The translations under genes and the position numbers were made by a program. This document shows positions 32,714 to 44,880 of a DNA stretch of 64,000 bases, piece by piece (positions within the stretch are counted from its first letter, which is position 1; every line of letters starts with the position of its first letter). The notes under the pieces were generated by a model. The model searched no databases and had not been told where the DNA came from. It was given only the letters and a program-made list of their open reading frames with translations. Source of the DNA: Gigaspora rosea (lineage: Eukaryota; Glomeromycota; Glomeromycetes; Diversisporales; Gigasporaceae); contig QKWP01000578.1 of the NCBI GenBank assembly GCA_003550325.1, forward strand, positions 1 to 64,000, in the 5' to 3' direction.

Positions 32714-33673
32714 TTAAAAATAATCACATAATATTGAAAACATCATCACCAAAGTCAATAAAAAATACTTTCTATTTATAGTATTAACCATTTCAGATCC
32801 GTTAGCTATACTATTTGCAGCAATTTTAGTCGAATTTGTAGAAGTTAAATCAGGTGTAAATGATACATAAACCTTTTGACCATTACTAAATGGATTTATT
32901 ATATCTATACACCACGTTCGTTCTTTTTGATCTGGCGAAGGTAATCCTTTAAAAGATGAAGAGCATTGAGTAGTTAAAAATTCCAATGTATCACAATAAT
33001 AGATAACATTCTTGATAGAAGCAGTATTAGTCATTTCAGAGATAGCTGACGCATTTAATGCAACGTCAAAATTTAAAGTATACGAAGATACTGAAACACC
33101 AATGCCTTGGGTACGGCTATTAGAATAGTTTCCCACCAAATTTTTACCGAATCCAACAGTTACAGGTAGCGAAAAATCAACAATTTTAATACTGAAACCT
33201 ATAATGATTTGTTATTATTTTAGATCTAGTGAATTATATTTTGAATGCAATAAAATTTACAAATACTTACTTTCATTTGTTAGATCGGTAGTACAATTTA
33301 CCCACCTTCCATCATTTGGAGGAAGAAAAACAATTCCCGATTGTGCTATAATGCTAGTGGTAAAAATCTTTGTTATTAACCGGTTAATAAAAAAGCATAT
33401 AAAAATTTAGATGTTTTTATGAATACGTGAAAATTAATCAATAGAATATTTCATATGCAAATTCTTAGAGCATTTTTAAAGTAATACTTAATAAATTTCT
33501 AAGAACTTAATTATGTAGTTATGAGTATTCTAATTGCGCTAAACAATATTTCTAGAACGTTAAAAATATTCTTGATCTAGTGTCCAGCACTTATTATAAG
33601 CTCATACATTAAATTTTATAATTAAAGATGGCTTTACCTGTAAAATCAAAATTATGAAAATAAAATTTTTCAT
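32714..33673 (-). CDS. Secreted, probably GPI-anchored protein (3 exons)
   Basis: Exons on the minus strand: 33673-33638, 33367-33271, 33198-32714; donors GTAAAG and GTAAGT, acceptors AAAG and TATAG. All phases join (618 nt, 205 residues). Residues 1-19 form a signal peptide (MKNFIFIILILQIFTTSIIA). The body contains FLPPNDGRWVNCTTD, several sequons (NCT, NES, NYS, NAS), and four cysteines, two of them flanking TTQCSSSF. The last 17 residues are hydrophobic (KYFLLTLVMMFSILCDYF), preceded by the small-residue stretch NSIANGS, which suits GPI attachment. I recognise no domain. The first exon is the least certain, because intron 1 (270 nt) is longer than its neighbours. It is tail-to-head with the kelch membrane protein, in a run of cell-surface genes. 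Confidence 0.7.
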
Positions 33674-34686
33674 ATTTATTATTAAAGACACTGTTGAATA
33701 TAAATTTAATTAAATTTAATAAATTTGCTTTATTTTAAGGTACAGTATTTGTTTAAAAAATTTTTATATGTATTTATGAATTTACATTATATATATATAT
33801 ATATATATCAATTGATCTTCTGTGTAGGTAGTCACACATTATATTAAAAAGAAAATAACACATTTCGGGAATAAATATGAGGATTAAAAATCTGAATCTG
33901 AAAATGAAATGGGGTGTTTGAAACCCACATTAGGGTTTTAAAATTAAAATCAGAGAATCTTATTTTATTTTCCGATTTATAATTTAACAATTAATTTTAA
34001 ACCCCCATTAATAATAATTCAAATTTGTTACACAATCTATTTATGTCAATAATCGCATTTATCACACTAAGTACTCGTAGTACCACAAAGTACTATACTG
34101 TTAATGAAGGGAATATTGCTCTTTACTCTTTTGCCTAATTAGTATGGTTGAGTGTACATAATACTCCTAAAATGCATCAAAAATTCGTATGCGTGCGCAC
34201 GTACGTACGTACGTACAGTAAGCATGATAATTGGTACGTAATTTACACGCAAAAATAAAGATAGCTCTGTATGTACACTACGTACAGTATAAAAAAATGA
34301 TTTGAAATATTTGAAATGAAGGCTATTATAACAATGAAACAATTTACTAACATTCATCCCCTTGACTTACTTTAAGTGCCCATTTCTGATTATTAAATAT
34401 CGTTATAGATAAACATTATTTTGAGCACACATTATATTCCGATGATTTCAATATGAGTTCTGGAATATAATGTGCATATCTTAAATATAAACTCTTTAAA
34501 ACTTCTTAAATGCATCATTCTTTAAATACTTTAATTCAGCCCAAATTTATTAAACTTTCTATAAATTGCAACACTTAATGCAAATTTTATATTATTTCAT
34601 TTATATGAAAATTTTGTGAATTAATTACATAAAAATTATATCGTTTTGCATCTTATCTGTTATTTAAAGATATAACGTTTATTTCA
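33674..34686. other. Intergenic region with ACGT and TA repeats
   Basis: It holds a (TA)n run at about 33789-33808 and a (CGTA)n run at about 34196-34216 (GCGCACGTACGTACGTACGT). It also has an inverted pair around 34425-34475 (ATTATATTCC…GGAATATAAT) upstream of the kelch gene. No gene is visible. Confidence 0.4.
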
Positions 34687-35720
34687 ATGAGGTTTTTTCA
34701 AATTGCTCTTTTTTCTTTTCTGTTACAATGTTCTCTATTTTTTTTAGTGACTTGTCTAAAGGGTCGATCTGGACAAACTAGTGTGCTAGTTGGTACTAAG
34801 CTTTATTTCTTTGGTGGGAAAAATTTAGCTATTTTAAATGTTAATAAAGTTGTTTCTAATATTACTAATGAAGTATGGTATCTTGATTTATCAAATTCGA
34901 GCTTGTTTGATACAGCTACACCGATATGGTATCAAGATGTGGGAATGCCAAGAGGAGTTATTATGGCCACATCTTGCGTAAGCCTTACTAATAATTCTGC
35001 CGTTTTTTTAATTGGTGGAAGGCAGTATCTTTCAAATTCGAACAATATCTCCTTTAATTCTCCAATATTTAGATTTGATCTTAATAATAATTCATTATGG
35101 ACAATTCCAAATATTACTAATTTTAATAACACTTTTAAAACACGCAATTTGATACAAGCAGTTATTGACAAAAAGGGGAAAGTTTTTATTTTTGGAGGAA
35201 GGAGTTATTTTGTTAATGATAGTGACAATTCACCAATCATGTATTATAATGACATGAATATAGTTGATATTAATACAATGTCCTGGTCAACTCTAGTTAT
35301 ACCCCAAGCTCCAAAATCTTTTTGTTATACCGCTACATTATTACAAACTGGACTTATTATTTATATTGGTGGAGTTGATTATAATATTTCATCAGGAATA
35401 ACTCTCGTGAATATGAGTGAGGTATGATTATATGATATTATTATTTTAAGTTATTTTATTTCTTAATTTAATTTTAATAATTATATTAAATATAGATTCG
35501 AATATTTGATACAACCAATTATATTTGGTTTACTAAAGTATGCGCAATAAATAATATTAAAGATAAAAATCTTTTTTTTTTTTTAAACATAAAATTTATA
35601 ATATTTTCATAATTAGACTGCAAGCGGTAGTTTTATTGGAGGTCGTATAGGTCATACGGCTGTTTTAGGTAAGTATTTTAAATTATTAAGCAAGCAATTA
35701 ATTTTTAGTTTTTTAGTAAT

Positions 35721-35788
<68 letters not shown>

Positions 35789-36371
35789 TTTTATCAGATC
35801 AAAATGGAAATATTATTATTTATGGTGGTTCAATATCAATAGATAACGTAGATGGTCTACCATCATTTCCTCATCTTGCAATTTTGAATACAAGTACCTG
35901 GGTGTGGTCTATACCGGATATTTCTCCATCCAACACTCCAAACCCACTTACATTTCATTCTGCAGCATTTTATAAAAATTACATGGTTATTGCGTTCGGT
36001 AAGTGTATTATTATTATGATTTATTTTGATAATAAAAATTTACTATAAATTATTTAATAAAATGTATATATCTAGGAAGCATACCTTCGTCAGGAGGTTT
36101 TTTTAATAAAGATATTTATGTTCTTGATACACAAAAATATGTTTGGATGGGTGTAAATAACCCTGTTACTACAAGCCAAGGTTCTCCATCAAGCCAAACA
36201 ACTCAGACAAATAATACACAAAAACTTTCATCTAATAATGGTATGCTTATTGGAATTGGTGTTGCATGTGGAATTATGATAATTGGATTATCATCTCTCG
36301 TTGGATTCTTATTATTCAAAAGACGGCGTGAAAATCGCAAAAGTAACAAATTCCAGCACATGCCCTCATAA
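34687..36371 (+). CDS. Kelch-repeat single-pass membrane protein (5 exons)
   Basis: Exons: 34687-35421, 35496-35537, 35617-35668, 35798-35998, 36076-36371 (1,326 nt, 441 residues). Donors are GTATGA, GTATGC, GTAAGT and GTAAGT; acceptors are ATATAG, ATTAG, TCAG and TCTAG. The signal peptide covers about residues 1-24. The ectodomain carries repeated kelch beta-blade cores with Gly-Gly pairs and downstream aromatic residues (LYFFGGKN, VFLIGGRQ, VFIFGGRS, IYIGGVDY, IIIYGGS), forming a beta-propeller likely to bind ligands outside the cell. A Ser/Thr/Gln linker precedes one TM helix (about 400-424), then a basic tail (KRRRENRKSN). Many sequons indicate glycosylation. The ATG follows TATTTAAAG and AACGTTTATTTCA. 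The ligand is unknown. Intron 3 contains a 63-T run. Confidence 0.88.
35723..35785. repeat. 63-bp poly-T tract inside an intron
   Basis: Uninterrupted T from 35723 to 35785 in kelch intron 3, just before its TTATCAG acceptor. Its true length is uncertain in any assembly. Confidence 0.9.
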
Positions 36372-37371
36372 TTTTTAAATTTTTACAAATTTCATATAAT
36401 TCTTTATGTATTATAGACAATGATAATATGATTTATCATTCTAAACACTAATAAAGAAATGATTTTTACACTGGTTAATTCTTTTAAATTCTGTAGTTTT
36501 ATTTTCATAACAAGAAATGAACAAATGCGTATTTACACATAACACATATTATTTTGCTCGATTTCTTTGTCAAACATTATGAACTTTATTAAACGTTATG
36601 AAGATACATGATGGGAATAGTGCTTCACTTCATCACTTTTCTCTTTTGTTATTGCATATTGTGCTCAATAATTCTATGTCACATATATTTACACACGTGA
36701 CGAAGCATAAATGAGAATCGAAAGTACAGGCCCATGCTATGGTTTGTCGCATTCTACCTTAATAAAGTAGCAAGTTCAAGCCTAAATTATGATGTGACGC
36801 ATTCAACTCACTACAAAAGACAAAGCGCAATATGCTAAACACATTGAATGAAGTCGAGAGAGGTGGGTTTAACACGTAAGAGCCAGGTTGTAATCGGTCA
36901 GCGAAGAGAATAAGTGAACAGGACAAGCGAAGTAAAAAAGCATTGATTACTCCCACAGGTATCTTTATAATCTCTATCGCATGCATATCTATAACATGAA
37001 CATACATCTATAATCCCCTATCGCATACAATCACATGCATATCTATAATCTTTTTCAAAAGTTTCTATTTCATATTCTCGCGATTATAACCTTAGCGTGA
37101 CTATCGTCTACGCATAGGGCTATATTGGACATGGAAAAGAATTTATACTGGTTCTTACAAGTATGCAATTATCAATGCAAATTAAAGTAAATTTTTATTC
37201 CACAATATGTACGTACTATAAAGCATTCAATTTCAATGCTTGCAAAAAAATTTTATTAGGTTCGTATATATTGATAAAAGAAGAAATATTTAACAATTAA
37301 AACGTAAATATAAGCGTCTTTATCAATATCTTAAATTATGTAAATAAACATTGAAACTATAGTAAACAAAT
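36372..37371. other. Intergenic region between convergent genes
   Basis: No gene is supportable. ATCTATAATCTC/CCCTATCGCATGCATATC words repeat two or three times at 36960-37050. The 82-codon minus frame here spans those words and looks spurious. Confidence 0.4.
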
Positions 37372-39317
37372 TTAATTTGTGTCTACAATAAAATAAAAAA
37401 AATAAATTCTAATGTTTAAAATTTTTATTGTAAAAAATGTATATTTTAAACCGTTATAATTACCTTTTTTATGTCTTTTTACGTTAGTTTTATAAATCCC
37501 TTCCAAATGTTGTACGTCAATAACATATTCTGTTAAAAACAATTGCAATGAATCAAGTCTCCTTTTCAAATCATTATTATTTAAAGAAATGGATTTTGGA
37601 TGATTAACTAATGGAATATATTCCAGGGTTTTCTCCAAATTGGTTTGTACTGAACGATTTATTTTGTAACCATATTTCTGTATTAATCCCCATGGTTTAA
37701 TGGAATCGGTACCTAAAATATAAATTAGATAGTAATTAATAATTATTATATTAAAATTTGAAACAAAAAAAACCCCTCCAATTTTTTTAATATAATGCTT
37801 TAAATTTTAGAGCTTACCAAAAAGCAACGCATAAATGGATGCGGCAAATCCCCATGCACCTCCAATTAAACCAAGAGAAGACACAACCTAAATTGATCCA
37901 TTCCATTTTTTAGATAACATTAAATACTAAAATAGGTTAGAAGAATTTTGAATACTTACAGTTTTATTTCTTTTTTTAAAGAGAAAGAGTTAAAGAAGAA
38001 TTTAATTATGAATAAGTAAATTTTTTATTAAATTAAATCTCTACTTAATATATGATACCTTTTATCAGTCTCAACTTGGACAGTATATGTAGGTTGTTCA
38101 ATTGTTATTTTTAAAAGTGATGATGGCGTGTCGTTTTGAAAGGGAAATGTTTCTTATAAATGTCATAATTTAATGTTAGTTGAATATAATCTGTAAAGAA
38201 TATTGCTTTATAAAATATTTTTACCCATTGACGATGAGAAATATGATGTTTTTACAAGTTTAGATGAAAATCCTATGTAGTTTTCCCAACTTGGCAGCAT
38301 AACGTCTTTTCTTTTTCTTGTTAATTTAAATTTATAAGACTGCCAATGGAAAAAAGTGAATCGTTAATAAGAAATCGATAAACTAAAATAATTAAGACCC
38401 ATTGAATTCAAGTAGGAAATTTAAAGAATAACTCGATAAGCTCACACTGTATGATGCAATAGAATAGAGATTTAGAGCGCTAATTGCTCTGGAAAATCTT
38501 GAATATAAACCAAGTGAATCTTTTGGAGATTGTAGTGAATCAGTGTAGTCTACGTAGCTAATATCAGAAGCTATTTTTTTAAAAAGAAAATAAATAAATA
38601 AATAGTGTATTATACAGTATACTGCTTAAGCGTTCCATTAAAAAAGAACAACTCTCAAATAACAAAACAATTTAAAGGCAACTAACCTGTACCAGTATTT
38701 TTCATCTGAAATACGACATATGGTAGACTAATATAATCACTTGCATTAAAGTTAGAATCATTTATATAAATCGTAAATTCCAATGAATTTAATCCATTAT
38801 TGGGTATTTTAGAAAACAATAATTCATTTGTAAAAAAAGATCCCTTATATGTGCTTGTATTTCTTTCATCAGTATGAACAAATTGTGGTTGTATTACATA
38901 TTTTGCGCAATCGTGAATACCATCTAATATAGAATTAATTTTGAGCAAAAGTAAGAATTGAACTTTTGCTTGTATTTATATTTAATAAATCTAATACTTA
39001 CAAGAATTTATAAAATTGCAACTAATACTTGCTTTTGGAGTTATAAACAAGAACTCTGTAAAATTAAAGCTTTAATACACGATTCAAAATTTCATAAACA
39101 TTAAAAGTAATATATATATCTTACCAGGAACAGCAAAAGAGTTTTCCTCTATCAAGGAATTCTGAACGACTGGATTATCACTATAAATATCCCAAATTAT
39201 TAACCAAGTGTATCCAATTAAAGAGACTAAAAGCAACGCTAACACGAATTGCCTAAATATAAAAATTGATGTTGGTTCAGTCTTGCGGTATTTTTGAAAT
39301 AATTTTTTTAGGATCAT
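37372..39317 (-). CDS. Two-TM membrane protein, paralogue A (9 exons, intact)
   Basis: Minus-strand exons: 39317-39125, 39055-39002, 38923-38687, 38570-38446, 38339-38225, 38152-38059, 37969-37960, 37887-37818, 37712-37372 (1,239 nt, 412 residues, all in phase). The N-terminus has RKTEPTSIF, then TM1 (about 21-43) and a ~230-residue lumenal/extracellular domain with Cys (ISCNF, DCAKY) and SYKFKLTRKRK…SWENYIGF. TM2 is about 277-299 (SSLGLIGGAWGFAASIYALLF), followed by SIKPWGLIQ and a helical tail (LKRRLDSLQLFLTEYV). The family is not recognised; paralogues B and C share this plan. Exon 7 is only 10 nt (RNKT with its split codon). A donor GTAATTA near 37460 could give a shorter tail. It is transcribed divergently from B. 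Confidence 0.8.
37960..37969 (-). other. 10-nt micro-exon of paralogue A
   Basis: AAATAAAACT on the minus strand sits between acceptor AAAAAAAG and donor GTAAGTATTC. It supplies the end of a split Arg codon plus N-K-T. The equivalent in paralogue C is also exactly 10 nt. In B the same residues are fused to the next exon. Confidence 0.75.
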
Positions 39318-40103
39318 TTTTTACGTATAAGTATGCTATAATATTTTGATCGAATTGTTAATTGATATGGATTTTTTTGAAATGATTATGTTATATGTTA
39401 TATGTATAAAATGATACAAATCTAACCTTAAAGTAATCAAGAAAATTAAAAAGCAGTTATATTAAGATATAAAGCAGAGTTATTGTTGACCCGAATTAAT
39501 GTGTGACGAAAGGTTACTTATCTATTCTTATTATTTTAATAAATAAAAAAAAATTTCAAACACTAAATACTCCTATCAAAATATAAATATACAAATACTA
39601 GCGCATTTTGTAAAGGTAATTGACTCTTATAAAAAGAAATGAGCACAGGTTCGTGTTTCAGGACGTCTTGGACCCAAATTAGGTAAAAATATCAATCCGT
39701 TCCTTCCGGTTCACCAATGCCCAAATCGATTACAGAAATAATATATTCTCGATTTTCCTTAAAAGGAAAAATAATAAAAAGAAGTTGCGTAACCACAAAC
39801 TTCAAATTGCTATCATTCAATCCACAACATATATATTGTGCTCTAAAATAGGGATGTTCTAAACTGGAAATTCTAATTTTCATTTTGCATATTGGAGAAT
39901 TTTGAAGAACCCTAAAATTAAAGGGTATTAACCCATTGGTTGGAGAGGATCAATTGATCATTAATGTAAGTACGTACTAATATAATTTAAACTAAACCTG
40001 CTAAATTCTAATTAAGAAAATTTTAGTTAAGACTACATTAAAATACATACGTACATAAATACATACATACTAGATTGAATAAGTGAATATCTTTGCATAA
40101 AAA
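39318..40103. promoter_or_regulatory. Divergent promoter region between paralogues A and B
   Basis: These 786 bp separate two divergent start codons. They include TACGTACT (about 39971) and ACATACGTACATAAATACATACATAC (shown in full only as positions 40045-40070) close to B. The same CGTAC words lie upstream of C (46165-46190) and of the kelch gene, so a shared element is possible. Confidence 0.35.
39692..39883 (-). CDS. Short hypothetical ORF in the A/B intergenic region
   Basis: Sixty-three codons from an ATG at 39883: MKIRISSLEHPYFRAQYICC... with a fairly normal amino-acid mix, ending GEPEGTD. No domain or partner exon is recognised. It could be a chance frame within the divergent promoter. 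Confidence 0.25.
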   Translation of the reverse strand: MKIRISSLEHPYFRAQYICCGLNDSNLKFVVTQLLFIIFPFKENREYIISVIDLGIGEPEGTD

Positions 40104-41893
40104 ATGGTTCTAGGAAAAATATTTCGAAAAGATCGTAAGACTGAACCCATATCAGTCTTTTCATTACGAATTATCTTGTCAACGTTATTTATAATAGTTC
40201 TAGCTGGATATGCATTATTTTTAATTTTGGATGTTTACAATGATCAACCCGCTATTATAAGTTCTTTTACTAACGTAAATTCATTTCCTGCTCCAAGTAA
40301 GTATTCTTTCAATTCTAACTAAACTTTTAATAGCTTAAGTATCTAATGCTTAACGTGTTAATGACAAATATTTTATTCTTTATAGTGTTAATGCTTTCAA
40401 ACATACCTATGAAATCTCATTTCAATTGTTATTTCACATATGCTGGTATATATTAATATTTTAGAGCCGTATTTTATAAATTATTAATTATTTAAATCCA
40501 TTCAAATTATTATTATTACTTTTTTTCAAAAAAAAAAAAAAAAAAAAAAATTTAAATCAGCTAATAATATTCGCGAAGAAAATAAAACATGTCTTCAATA
40601 TATAAAACAGCCTGTATTAGACACTACCTCGAGCAACTATAATGGCTACTTTCAAACTGGCGGAAATTTATTATTTTCAACAAATTTTAACGGCAGCTTG
40701 AAGAATATAGGAATTATGATCTACATTGATGATGCTACATATAATACGAAAAATCTTTCAAAGACAATAGATGTAATTGCAATTGACTCAGGTTGGAACT
40801 TTTTTAAAAATATATATAATAATTAAAAATAAATCTTAATAAATAAATTTTCTTCATTAAAAACAGAGCTTTATAATACTTATGGTCCTAAATTATTTGA
40901 AAGTCAAAATTCTTTTTTTTTGAATTCAATAGTTAAAACGAACACATATGAGCTATCACTCAATCAAGTAAGTTTTATTATACCTGTACATTTTTAACCA
41001 ATTATACTGCACATATATTAATATTATTAATTTTTTGCCCTTTCCAACAGTCTTACAATATTAAAGTAACGAGAAATATAAAAAAGCTTATGACAAAAAG
41101 CTGGAAAAACTATTTGGGATTTACACCAGATCTTGAAACAATACCCTATTTTACTTCTACAATTGGTATTAATTTATAATAATGTCTTATAAAGTGTAAT
41201 TAACAATAATAACTGAATTATTTTTTTTTAGCATCCAGCCTAATCACAAATGCTACGGATCTTCAATCATTATTTTCTATAATAACAATTGAACCGTACT
41301 CATTTATAATCAAAGTTGATACAGATCAAAGGTATAATTATTAATTTATTGATTATTAATATTTTAATTAGTTATCGGTATTTATTGAATTTTTTTTTAT
41401 TAAATTCAAAGATTTAAAACTATAAGTGTTATAATTGGACTGCTTGGTGGTGCATTTGGGCTAATTAAAAGTTTATACGCATTACTATTTGGTAAATTTT
41501 ATTAGTTTTTTTTTGTATTAATAATGATCTTTAATTAATTAAAAATTTTCTTATTTTAATTTAGGTACAAAGGCTATTCAGCCTTGGGGTTTAGCTCAAA
41601 GATGTGTTTTCAAAGTTAATCAAACTGCACAAAATCAATTGATGAATATTCTAGAACCAATGCAACTTCTTGAACACTTAACTCATAATTCAGATAATTC
41701 AGATAATTCAGATAATTCAGATAATTCAGATGATTCAGATAATTTAGAAGATCAACTGTTAACTGAAAAGATAGCAAAAAGAATAGATTCATTACAATTA
41801 ATGTTAAGAGAATATGTAGTTAATGTGCAATATTTAGAAAAAATTAATGAAAAAAAAATCAATGAAAAACTCAATAGCAACAAATATGTATAA
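40104..41893 (+). CDS. Two-TM membrane protein, paralogue B (8 exons, one-base frameshift)
   Basis: Exons: 40104-40296, 40386-40445, 40561-40791, 40868-40967, 41051-41165, 41232-41331, 41412-41491, 41565-41893. The total of 1,208 nt is one base short of a whole frame. The plan matches A: RKTEPISVF, TM1, Cys-bearing domain, SYNIKVTRNIKKL…SWKNYLGF, TM2 (VIIGLLGGAFGLIKSLYALLF), then AIQPWGLAQ and a helical tail (KRIDSLQLMLREYV). In exon 4 a run of eight T (about 40913-40921) puts a TGA in frame, while both A and C read through; the downstream frame resumes normal family sequence. This is either a recent inactivating deletion or a homopolymer error. The micro-exon intron of A and C is absent. The tail carries a 9-bp codon repeat (NSD). 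Confidence 0.72.
41687..41745 (+). repeat. In-frame 9-bp repeat coding Asn-Ser-Asp
   Basis: Six to seven copies of AATTCAGAT (one varying to GATTCAGAT) encode an acidic NSD run in the cytosolic tail of paralogue B. A and C lack it. Confidence 0.85.
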
Positions 41894-42429
41894 TAGTTGA
41901 TTTATAATTTTATTATACTAAAAGCAAGTATTCTTTATTTGTAATTATCTCTGCGGAAATGTACCTATTAGGGTAGCTGCGCGATGCAGTCGGGCTAAAA
42001 CCAGGAACGTGATGTAACTGTTTTCTTGCTCAACTGGTTATCAATTTATAAACGTCTCACTTGGAACAAGACACACACTGAAACAACTTTCAGGCGTAAA
42101 GTACCTTTACTATACGCTTCTCTTCTCTTTATTCGTTACAGTCAAAGACTAACTTTTGCTCTTTCTATTTATATTAATTCTGCGATTACATATATTGTGT
42201 AACACTTATAATTATCTAATTTTACTTTTTTTCATTGTAATAAAATAAACACTTAAATTCTACTAATAAAAATCGTCTTTGTTACGGTGATCGATGATCA
42301 CAATATCGTTGCCCAACATTAAAATACTTGTCATAATTCTGGTCGACTATATTACCAAATAAGCCGTTCGAATTTATTTTCATTCTATCTTTGCAATTTT
42401 CAATTTGTAATACATTTTGTATTAAAACA

Positions 42430-42790
42430 TTGACAATCACTTTATAGACAACTTAGTTCATAGACAATTAATTTACAGATAAGATTATTCTACAGACGGT
42501 TAATTCACAGACAAATTCATTTTGTTGACAATATATTTAGCCAACAATTTCTTCATAAATTCCACCAGCTTTACCGTAAATTCTCGAAACCCGCTATTTC
42601 GAGAATTTACGGTAAATTAAACTTAATTCTAACGACAATGACAAGAATTAATTTGTCTGTGAAATCTGGTGTCATTGAAATAACTGCCAATAAAACAAAC
42701 TTGTTTGTGAATAAATCGATTGTAAAATAATCTCACCTGTAATTAAATTCTCTGCGAACTAAGTTGTCTGTGAAGTAATCTTTGGTGAGT
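42430..42790. repeat. CACAGACAA-word field, copy 2
   Basis: Words such as TTCACAGACAA, TTTATAGACAA and TTTACAGATAA recur on the left. Inverse words (TTTGTCTGTGAAAT, TTGTCTGTGAAGTAA) recur on the right, around a central perfect hairpin at 42570-42616. The design matches 7470-7690. Confidence 0.65.
42570..42616. repeat. Perfect hairpin with 20-bp arms
   Basis: TTTACCGTAAATTCTCGAAA (42570-42589) is the exact inverse of 42597-42616, with a 7-nt loop. It sits at the centre of the word field. Confidence 0.9.
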
Positions 42791-43194
42791 TGATGATACT
42801 GAATAGAATATTAAGTAAAACCTCAATAAAATCGAAATAGATCACAATAAATACAATTTGAATTTTAAAGCAGTTTGATAACGATAGAGAATATTTTGAC
42901 CGATTTCGTTCCACCATATGATACATGTTACGGCGTTCTCAGAATAACACAAATACCAAATCTGGTGTTATGATCGGTTGGGAGAGCTTGATGACATTGG
43001 ACCGGTTTAGTTCGATCGTGAACAAATTGTGATTAAGGTTAAATGGTTTAAAACGATAACTAACAACATAATTACGGGGTATAAGGGTCCTCTTTATTAA
43101 TATGATCAATACATTGGATTATTACAGAAATAATATCTACAACCCTACTTGTTCTTCCTCCATATGCTAAAACCAAACCCTTATATATTTTTAA

Positions 43195-43322
43195 TTCGTA
43201 TGGGAGCTTCAAATCTTCAAACGAGTGATCAAATCTCCAAACGAGTAATTGATCACCCGTCTGGAGATTTGATTACCAGTTTGGAATTTGATCACCCGCT
43301 TGGGGCTTTGATCACCCGACTA
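43195..43322. repeat. ~20-bp tandem repeat
   Basis: Degenerate units of GATCACCCGTCTGGAGATTT (variants GATTACCAGTTTGGAATTT and GATCACCCGCTTGGGGCTTT) repeat about five times. Confidence 0.7.
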
Positions 43323-44214
43323 TGCCCAAAATATGCCAAAATAAGAAATAAATAGCGATAAAAAAAATAACAATACTAACTAAAAATAGAAAAAGTTGAG
43401 CATAAAAAAAAAAACACCGGTATGCTCATATAGAAGTATGTTACACCAGCACAGCACATTTGACATGTGAAATGATAGCTTTTTAACGCCCAATCAAATG
43501 CAAGATTTTGCGAACTCGCCATTCTAGATGGCAAGTAACCATACACTCCGTCAATTTGCATGAATGCGTTCCTGGTATATTTTTTTTCTTATACTGGTTT
43601 CATATCCCAACAACTATGTGTATTTTTAGAATTTTTATAAATGCAATAACTTTATAAATGTATACGTTGTAACTAGGTTGGTTCTTGCCTTGGATGGTAA
43701 TTGAGGTCACAGTTATTAACTGAGGCAACTGCGATTATTATTTAATAATTTTTATTGCTCGTAATTATGCTATATTAACATTTTAAAAGAATAATAATAA
43801 AAAGTTTAATAAAGAATTTTAAAAAAGTACATTTTACTGTACATTCTTATATGATTGAAAGTATAACTTGAAACGATCTCCTGACCGCATTAGCGTTAAC
43901 TTGCCAACTCAAGATTATAATCTGAAGTTCCAAAAGGAATTTTTGTCGACAAATATTTATTTTACGATCAATAGCAAATTTATGATTAGTAGATTATTAA
44001 CGCTGGTTCATTCACTCTGACACCAGTTCCGACTGTATACATATTGAATTCAATATATTTTACCGATAATTTGTTTGATGTAATAATTTTTTGTTATCCA
44101 ATGGGTACGACATAACAACCCGTTCGACATGTCATCAATTAAACCTTTTACTATATATCGATTTTAGATCTATCGGCTTTTAACATTATTAATCTCTTTT
44201 TTTCTTGAATAAAA

Positions 44215-44880
44215 AAAACTGCTGCAGCTCCAAAATGTAGAGAGTCAACAAATATATTGCAAAGTTTACGTTCAGTTTAACAAGCTCCATGAAACTATTA
44301 ATTACGAATATGGTATTGAAAAAAATAGAGGCAACAACGTAATTGGAGGATTTCTTTGCATTTTCATTACCTGGGAAACGACATAGGTGTCAAAGAATTT
44401 AAAGCATTTGTTTTTCGAATTATTTATTACGAATTTATTTATTATTATTATTACGAATCTATTCATCTATTAGAGACTCCCTGTTTAAAAACTCGCATAG
44501 AAAAGGGCATTTACAATGTACAGCAATCACTAAACCTATACATTATGGAAACGAGCGCCTGAAATTTTTTGGACTTTGTCGTCATAAAGAGTTTAATTAT
44601 TTTTCTGAAGGATGCCAATAACTATGTAAGCTTCGAAGAGGATAATTACGATGAAGGTATTTGTGGCTATGAGTTTTTTTTAAATTAATATAAAAAGACC
44701 ACCAACTAATCTACAACTCAACATCGGTACCGCCACAAGAATCTTCGTCGAAACTGTCAAAAAAGCATCAAGATGAGCAATGCAAAACCATCTCAAGAAC
44801 CATTAAAAGACCATCTCAAAGAACACGAAAAAAAATATCCGTCCATCTCAAAGAATATCACGAAGACTAGACTATTGCTA
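44215..44880 (+). pseudogene. Decayed coding-like region
   Basis: Coding-like plus-strand pieces in different frames follow each other: FNKLHETINYEYGIEK, then YLGNDIGVKEFKAFVFRI…HLLETPCLKTRIEK (within 44356-44562), then VVIKSLIIFLKDANNYVSF, then a Ser/Lys-rich frame SVPPQESSSKLSKKHQDEQC...KEYHED ending near 44871. Stops and frame changes separate them, and I could not place introns that join them. It may be a dead gene or a gene with several short exons; no domain is recognised. Confidence 0.3.

Noticed and set aside
34932..35171. 79-codon minus-strand frame
   Set aside because: Antisense to exon 1 of the kelch gene.
36759..37007. 82-codon minus-strand frame
   Set aside because: It covers short repeated words between convergent genes and has no domain or expression cue.
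41940..42330. Solo LTR
   Set aside because: LTR-like look with AATAAA, but no matching TG…CA ends, no flanking duplication and no second copy of full length.
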